From: Branchiostoma floridae
Taxonomy: Eukaryota; Chordata; Leptocardii; Amphioxiformes; Branchiostomatidae
DNA length: 64,000 bases
Assembly (NCBI RefSeq): GCF_000003815.2
Contig: NC_049984.1
Coordinates: forward strand, 11,961,186-12,025,185
Direction of reading: 5' to 3'
Under the pieces are notes generated by a model. The model saw only the letters and a list, made by a program, of their open reading frames with translations. It did no database searches and had not been told where the DNA came from. Of this stretch, positions 59,894 through 64,000 are shown in pieces. The position numbers and the translations under genes were made by a program. Each line of letters begins with the position of its first letter. Positions within the stretch are counted from its first letter, which is position 1.

Positions 59894-60099
59894 TGTTATG
59901 AGCCGGTGGTAAGGCTATTTAAGAATTGCAAATAACAGCCGCACACTGGACATTTTTGAGGAGCACATGGTTTATTGTGTCCTTTCTCCAGGATTCTAGC
60001 ACCAGAATGAGGTCACAGGAGGTTACAGGACTAATCTACTTCTAAAATAGGGGGGGTTTGGGTAGGAGAGATCACATAGTTCGCAGTGTGTTCATAACA
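59894..60099 (-). repeat. 5' LTR of the TRIM-like element
   Basis: Identical 206-bp copy; the primer-binding-site-like sequence begins two bases inside it (59875-59891, minus strand). Confidence 0.9.
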
Positions 60100-60104
60100 C
60101 CCAC

Positions 60105-60537
60105 ACTGGCTTTGTATTGATTGATGTGCAGGCAAATTGCTTACGTCACTATTAGGTGATTACAACTGAATTTGGCTCGTCAACTATCCGCACTTTACCT
60201 TGGCCTTGGGTAATGAATGAAATGACTCTTTACATCAGTCAATGTCGTTTTGTTTGCCCCAGAGTTGACACGCGCCACGCCCATTTATGGACAGCCCACC
60301 AATGAGGTTGCAGAAACCCCGTAACACAAACACTGACACATGATACAAATGATCGGCGGCCCAGGAAAGTCAGTCGGTTGTAGGAGCAGCTAGCAGGCTG
60401 TGTGATACTAGTGGCTGGAGCTAGACGTAAGTTGAGCTCCCACGAATGCGAGCTATTTGCGAGATAGGCGGGAACACCAACCATACTTCAAACCCAGTGG
60501 AGAGAGGAGTAAGGGAGGGGCGCTGCAGACTGTAGCA
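60105..60537 (+). promoter_or_regulatory. upstream region and 5' UTR of the TRIC channel gene
   Basis: Relatively GC-rich 430 bp between the LTR element and the start codon. No TATA box is obvious. The LTR insertion ends only 438 bp before the ATG, so it may lie next to or within the promoter. Confidence 0.4.
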
Positions 60538-63423
60538 ATGGAAGGCCCGGACTTGGGAGCGTTCTCTTTCGGGTTGGACGATCTAGCGGAGGCATTCGCC
60601 TCTCTGTCCATGTTCCCGTTATTCGAGATCGCCCACTACATACTGATGTGCCAAGCGGTCAGGTCGGACTCAGGTAACGTAGTTGCATTTTGCACGTAGC
60701 TTTTAATAAATCTGGCAACCAAATGGTTAGACGTGGCAACAGTTGTATCAACTTCCGCCATTTTGTCTCAGCGCGCCATTCCAACGGTGTGCCAGGTGAA
60801 CGTTACTTCGGGGGTCAAGAGCGGTCAAATGCAAGCTAGTACTTCCAGTGAAGGTTGTAAATTATATAATGTAATACTCTGATAAGAAAACTATATTAGC
60901 TACCGGAAATATAGGGAAGAGATCAATGAAAATAAGAGCTGTAACGTTACTGTATATCAGCTAATCTTTTGCGATGTGAAATAATTGGGGGTAACGCCCA
61001 CTTTATGGTTGCATGATGTTTACATCAAACCTAGGAACAGTTGGTGGTTGTATTGAATTGGACAAAAGCCCAGAAAGGTCACATGAGTCATGTTTATTAT
61101 TTCGAATTTTTTAAAGACAATAATTTGTCCATCAGAATTATACGTGTCTGTCATCAAGTAGCTCTTAAAATCTTTTTCACATAGCTCTTGAAATTGAAAT
61201 CTTCTACATTTTATATATGCAGGGTATCCTATTATTGTGAAACTTGATGAAAGTGAAAGTGATACTATTGGTTCAGTATTTACAGGTTCATTGTACCTTT
61301 TAGTTGTACTCTTTTTGACAAGTGCAATGAACAGTGGACCACTGCTGCTTCATTTTCGAAGGACTGCAACCCTTTCCTGTAGCATGCATGTCAGGTGAAC
61401 ATCACAGCCGTGGAACGTCTTGGTCCAGAGACAGGTTGCTAACCACTGGACTACACACGCTTACTGTCCTCTCTTGACTGGTGTGTGTTTCTTTGCTCTG
61501 TAGGAGGGCTCACCTTGTCCAGGAAGCATCCCCTGGCCAACTGGGTGTGCTGCATGTTGATGTGTTCAGCTGGGGGGTTCATCAGTAGCCTCCTCCTAGG
61601 CTTACCATTGATAGGTCCACTCAGCAAGACTCCAAATGTTCTGCTGGCTTCTGCCATCTGGTAAGTACGCACTTCATAATATCATAGATATCATTTGCGG
61701 GTAATGTGTACCTATTGACTCTGAGTCTGAGAATCATACACAAACCAAAGCTTCAAGCATTCACTTTTGCAAGCCACCTTTTATATCTTTAGAGACTAAG
61801 AGTAGACTTTTTAGTCATTCCAGTGAGACATTCGCTTTGTGAATGTTGTAGGTATTTTTGTATCTAGGTCACCCATGGAATGCTATCATTGTATTCACCA
61901 CCTGTACTCCATGAGCTGTTGCTTGTGTCCTTGTATTTGCACATCCTGACACTGGCATGCAGCTCTGTGATGCACAAGTTGAATCCTATACCATCAACTC
62001 TAAAATGGGCGTGACAGGTTGTTTGAATTGGTTCTTCCATGTTCTACTTGTGGGATGGACTCCCTTTAATAAAAAGCAGAATATATAGAATCTGTGTTTG
62101 GCTTTACAAGTCAGGCTTTTTTGGGGGCTTATTCCTTTTTTTAATGGCATATCAAAAATCTATTGCACAAAGTTTCTCATGGCTGTGACTAGTAGAGCCT
62201 GCAAAAGGAGCTAACAATGGCTCACTTTGGGGTAAATTTATAAGATTATTCTGATCTGACAGTTTGAAATCTAGCCATACATTGTTAAACATTGCACCAT
62301 ATCATATAAACCAACACCATTGCTCACTTTTTCTGAGAAAGAGAATAGTACACTAATTGCTTAAGACATTCCTACAATGAAGGTGAGTGTGTCCATGCTT
62401 ACCATAAAAGTGTTGACACTGCAGGTATATCTTCTATTTCCACAGGTACGTGGTGTTTTATGCACCATTTGATATCTTTCACAAGGTGGTGACTTTTCCA
62501 CCGGTACTGATGATTGTTTACTGTGTGAAGGAGCTTCACCGTTCACACACCATACTGGGAGGGGTCCTGAAAGCACGGAAGGTGTATTCATCGGGCATCA
62601 TAGTGCAAATTTGCATTGGCATTGTGGGCGGTAAGTCAGCCATCAGCACGGGCCATCTGTATCGCTACTTGTTCATCCAAAGTTTGATGTTGAATGTATC
62701 ACAGAGCTGAAATACATCGTTTTTTTCTGGTCACTTGATCTATTTTGTTAAAAAGAATATGGAAAACCAGTAGGTAACTGTTCATTTGTTTGGACCCTAG
62801 TAGTAGTAGTTATGCCTAGTGGGACACATGGTAGTTAGTTTCCTTAATGTTTTGGTATTTTTTACCGCCTTTTAATGCAATGGAGGCACCTCATTGAACA
62901 TGGGACCTTCATTATAGTCCTTCAACTTTCAAGGGGTTCAACTGGGATCTCCCAGTCACCCAAAACGAATTGAAATTTGGAGCTCAACTATGAGGCTGGT
63001 ACAAGTTAATTTTGTAGGCAACTGTATTGCCATCACATTTTGCTCTGTGAACAAACAGATTTCATTTTGGATGAACTTTGTAGCTTTCAAGATGGTCCCA
63101 TTTTAAATTGACTAACTTGTTACCTTCCCATCCACAGCTACCGCCAGTGTCTTCAGAGTACAAGGGGATAACAGGAAATATTCCTTCACCAATGGAACCT
63201 GTCTCATGCCTTTTATTTTATCCACTGTGTTCCACCAGGTACCTTGAGTTTTATGCTCCGTTCGACCTGTTCCACAAGGCGGTGACTTTCCTACCGATAA
63301 AACTTGTGGTCGTCAGTCTGAAGGAAATCCGCCGGGCACACAAGGTGCCTGATGGTATAGCAACAGCAGCTAAGGTCCATCCTCATGGCTATGTAGCACA
63401 TGTTGTCATTGCTTGTGTCAAAG
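60538..63423 (+). CDS. TMEM38B: TRIC trimeric intracellular cation channel (TMEM38), 5' part with alternative third exon; runs past window
   Basis: ER/SR monovalent cation channel that supplies counter-current for calcium release. Exon 1: 60538-60673 (MEGPDLGAFSFGLDDL, then FASLSMFPLFEIAHYIL, resembling vertebrate TMEM38B). Exon 2: 61504-61660 (LTLSRKHPLANWVC, PNVLLASAIW). The next exon exists in two versions of exactly 185 nt with the same phase at both ends: 3a at 62446-62630 and 3b at 63239-63423. Each follows TG|G at the Trp codon and encodes the third/fourth helix region (FYAPFD...FHK...VTF, KE...R.H). Splicing both would shift the frame (370 nt), so they should be mutually exclusive. 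Exon 3b keeps FLPIKL and VKG as in vertebrate TRIC-A; 3a has FPPVLM and VGG. Downstream exons lie outside the window. Confidence 0.9.
61320..61458 (-). mobile_element. tRNA-derived SINE-like repeat in TRIC intron 1
   Basis: On the minus strand the segment starts near GTGTAGTCCAGTGGTTAGC, a good A box with the tRNA-like TGGTTAGC continuation, and later has GGGTTGCAGTCC, a weak B box. It ends in unique sequence without an identified tail. Confidence 0.4.
62446..62630 (+). CDS. TRIC alternative exon 3a (divergent version)
   Basis: Acceptor CCACAG|GTACGTGG and donor GGCG|GTAAGT. Encodes about 61 residues: YVVFYAPFDIFHKVVTF, PPVLMIVYCVKELHRSH, ILGGVLKARKVYSSG and IIVQICIGIVGG. The frame is open, splice sites are strong and the helix pattern is kept, which argues against a dead duplicate. 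Confidence 0.85.
63239..63423 (+). CDS. TRIC alternative exon 3b (canonical version)
   Basis: Acceptor CCACCAG|GTACCTT and donor AAAG|GTAAGG. Encodes YLEFYAPFDLFHKAVTFLP, IKLVVVSLKEIRRAHKV, DGIATAAKVHPHG and YVAHVVIACVKG. About half the residues are identical to exon 3a. The FLPxKL and VKG positions agree with vertebrate TRIC-A. Confidence 0.88.
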
Positions 63424-64000
63424 GTAAGGGGCCTAATGCTTACAATGTAGGCTTGGAATGTGCACTGCTTGTTGCTGATTGCCCACAGACAATTCATTCT
63501 TTTTGATTTGTGTATTGTTTTCTTTCTTTTAGGCATATTGAAGTAGATTCGCGTTTAGCAATGTTGTTTGTGTGCTGAACGCTGTAAAAGGAGAATAGCT
63601 GTAGGGCTATGTCTTCACGACTTTCACAGTGATTATAATATTCACTATAAACTTAAAGATACTGTATGTTTTTCCGTTTGCCTGCCTACCTCCGTGTTTC
63701 AACCTCAAACTTAAAACAACACTCCATTTCCTCCCTATTTCAAAATCAAATCCTATGATGATTCCCCTTTTACAGTAACCAAGAGTTGGCTTTTTCAAAA
63801 AGGTTTACGGAGAGGAGGAAGAAACCAGCTTTGATTTTTGTTTTTTTTAGTCCCTAGATTCCAACAATGCACTGCTTCTTTAACCTGAATATATAACAAT
63901 TTCCTTGTTTGCAATTTTGCCTGCTGAGTAAGCTTGAAAGAGATGATAAAAGTTTAAGACGTACAATAGTGATTTACTTGCTGTTTATGTTTGCTTGGAG
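63424..64000 (+). other. TRIC intron, continuing out of the window
   Basis: No further TRIC exon, such as the block encoding the next helix, is visible before the window ends. Confidence 0.6.

Larger units (their letters stand above)
57812..60099 (-). mobile_element. non-autonomous LTR retroelement (TRIM-like), 2288 bp
   Basis: Two 206-bp direct repeats (57812-58017, 59894-60099) that I read as identical, each starting TGTTATGA and ending TCATAACA, flanked by the 5-bp duplication CCCAC (57807-57811, 60100-60104). Orientation is minus. A PBS-like TGGCGTCACGGACACGG follows the 59894 LTR after two bases; the purine tract AAGGGGAGGAA directly precedes the 58017 LTR; AATAAA lies in sense in each LTR (57889-57894, 59971-59976). 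The 1.88-kb interior has no gag-pol. It holds one about 100-codon open stretch just after the PBS (59588-59892, stop at 59588-59590), a 46-bp tandem duplication (58126-58217), a 66-bp one (59354-59485) and about three degenerate copies of a 170-bp unit (58290-58800). Confidence 0.92.

Noticed and set aside
57812-60099. Plus orientation for the LTR element
   Set aside because: In plus orientation there is no TGG primer site after the first LTR and no purine tract before the second; minus orientation has both plus AATAAA in the LTRs.
62446-63423. Both TRIC exon 3 versions used in series, or two separate TRIC genes
   Set aside because: Serial use shifts the frame (370 nt), and no second copy of exons 1-2 lies between them.
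63108-63506. 132-codon frame starting in a TRIC intron
   Set aside because: Only 63239-63423 is homologous and bounded by splice sites; the rest is intron read-through.
1-64000. tRNA or rRNA genes
   Set aside because: Only tRNA-derived SINE heads with imperfect boxes were seen; no intact cloverleaf or rRNA segment was recognised.

Overview
This is eukaryotic, intron-rich nuclear DNA from an invertebrate deuterostome. A lancelet (Branchiostoma-like) genome fits best. The genes look like single counterparts of vertebrate families that later duplicated (RBL1/2, ZDHHC3/7, TMEM38A/B), introns are mostly 0.2-1 kb, and intergenic DNA holds a varied set of small LINE, SINE, MITE, LTR and Penelope-like relics. 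The species assignment is inference. All exon models were built by eye from splice sites, reading phase and remembered family similarity; no alignment or RNA data were available.

Layout. (1) 112-7955 (+): last 13 coding exons of a p107/p130 retinoblastoma-like pocket protein, with an assembly gap and a LINE in its first visible intron and two unusual duplications of splice sites. A long 3' UTR runs to about 10.5 kb. (2) 10918-21712 (-): a complete 26-exon, 1576-aa glutamine-rich vitellogenin-like lipid transfer protein, convergent with RBL1, with a TATA box. (3) 21.7-29.6 kb: gene-poor DNA with transposon relics. (4) 29589-34192 (-): EXOSC7 (exosome ring subunit, 8 exons, 291 aa). It is head to head with (5) 35681-39427 (+): a ZDHHC3/7 palmitoyltransferase (6 coding exons, 368 aa); the same head-to-head pair exists in human. 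(6) 39.4-45.3 kb: repeats and probable 3' UTR. (7) 45294-50872 (-): IST1 ESCRT-III factor (10 coding exons, 390 aa, one GC-AG intron). It is head to head with (8) 51944-53341 (+): an intronless Golgin-45/BLZF1 gene; the shared promoter carries NRF1, CCAAT, CLEAR/E-box and CRE motifs. (9) 53.4-60.1 kb: a degenerate 150-bp tandem repeat, a 1.47-kb TIR element with TA duplications, and a young 2.3-kb non-autonomous LTR retroelement with identical LTRs. (10) 60538 to the window end (+): 5' part of a TRIC (TMEM38) cation channel with two tandem 185-bp versions of the same exon, predicted to be mutually exclusive.

There is no operon-like shared function. The genes are housekeeping (cell cycle, RNA decay, protein palmitoylation, ESCRT, Golgi, ER/SR ion balance) plus one yolk-type secreted protein. 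The most interesting signals are the TRIC exon pair, the 13-copy array of a splice acceptor and the duplicated splice donor in RBL1, and the polyglutamine remodelling of the vitellogenin.
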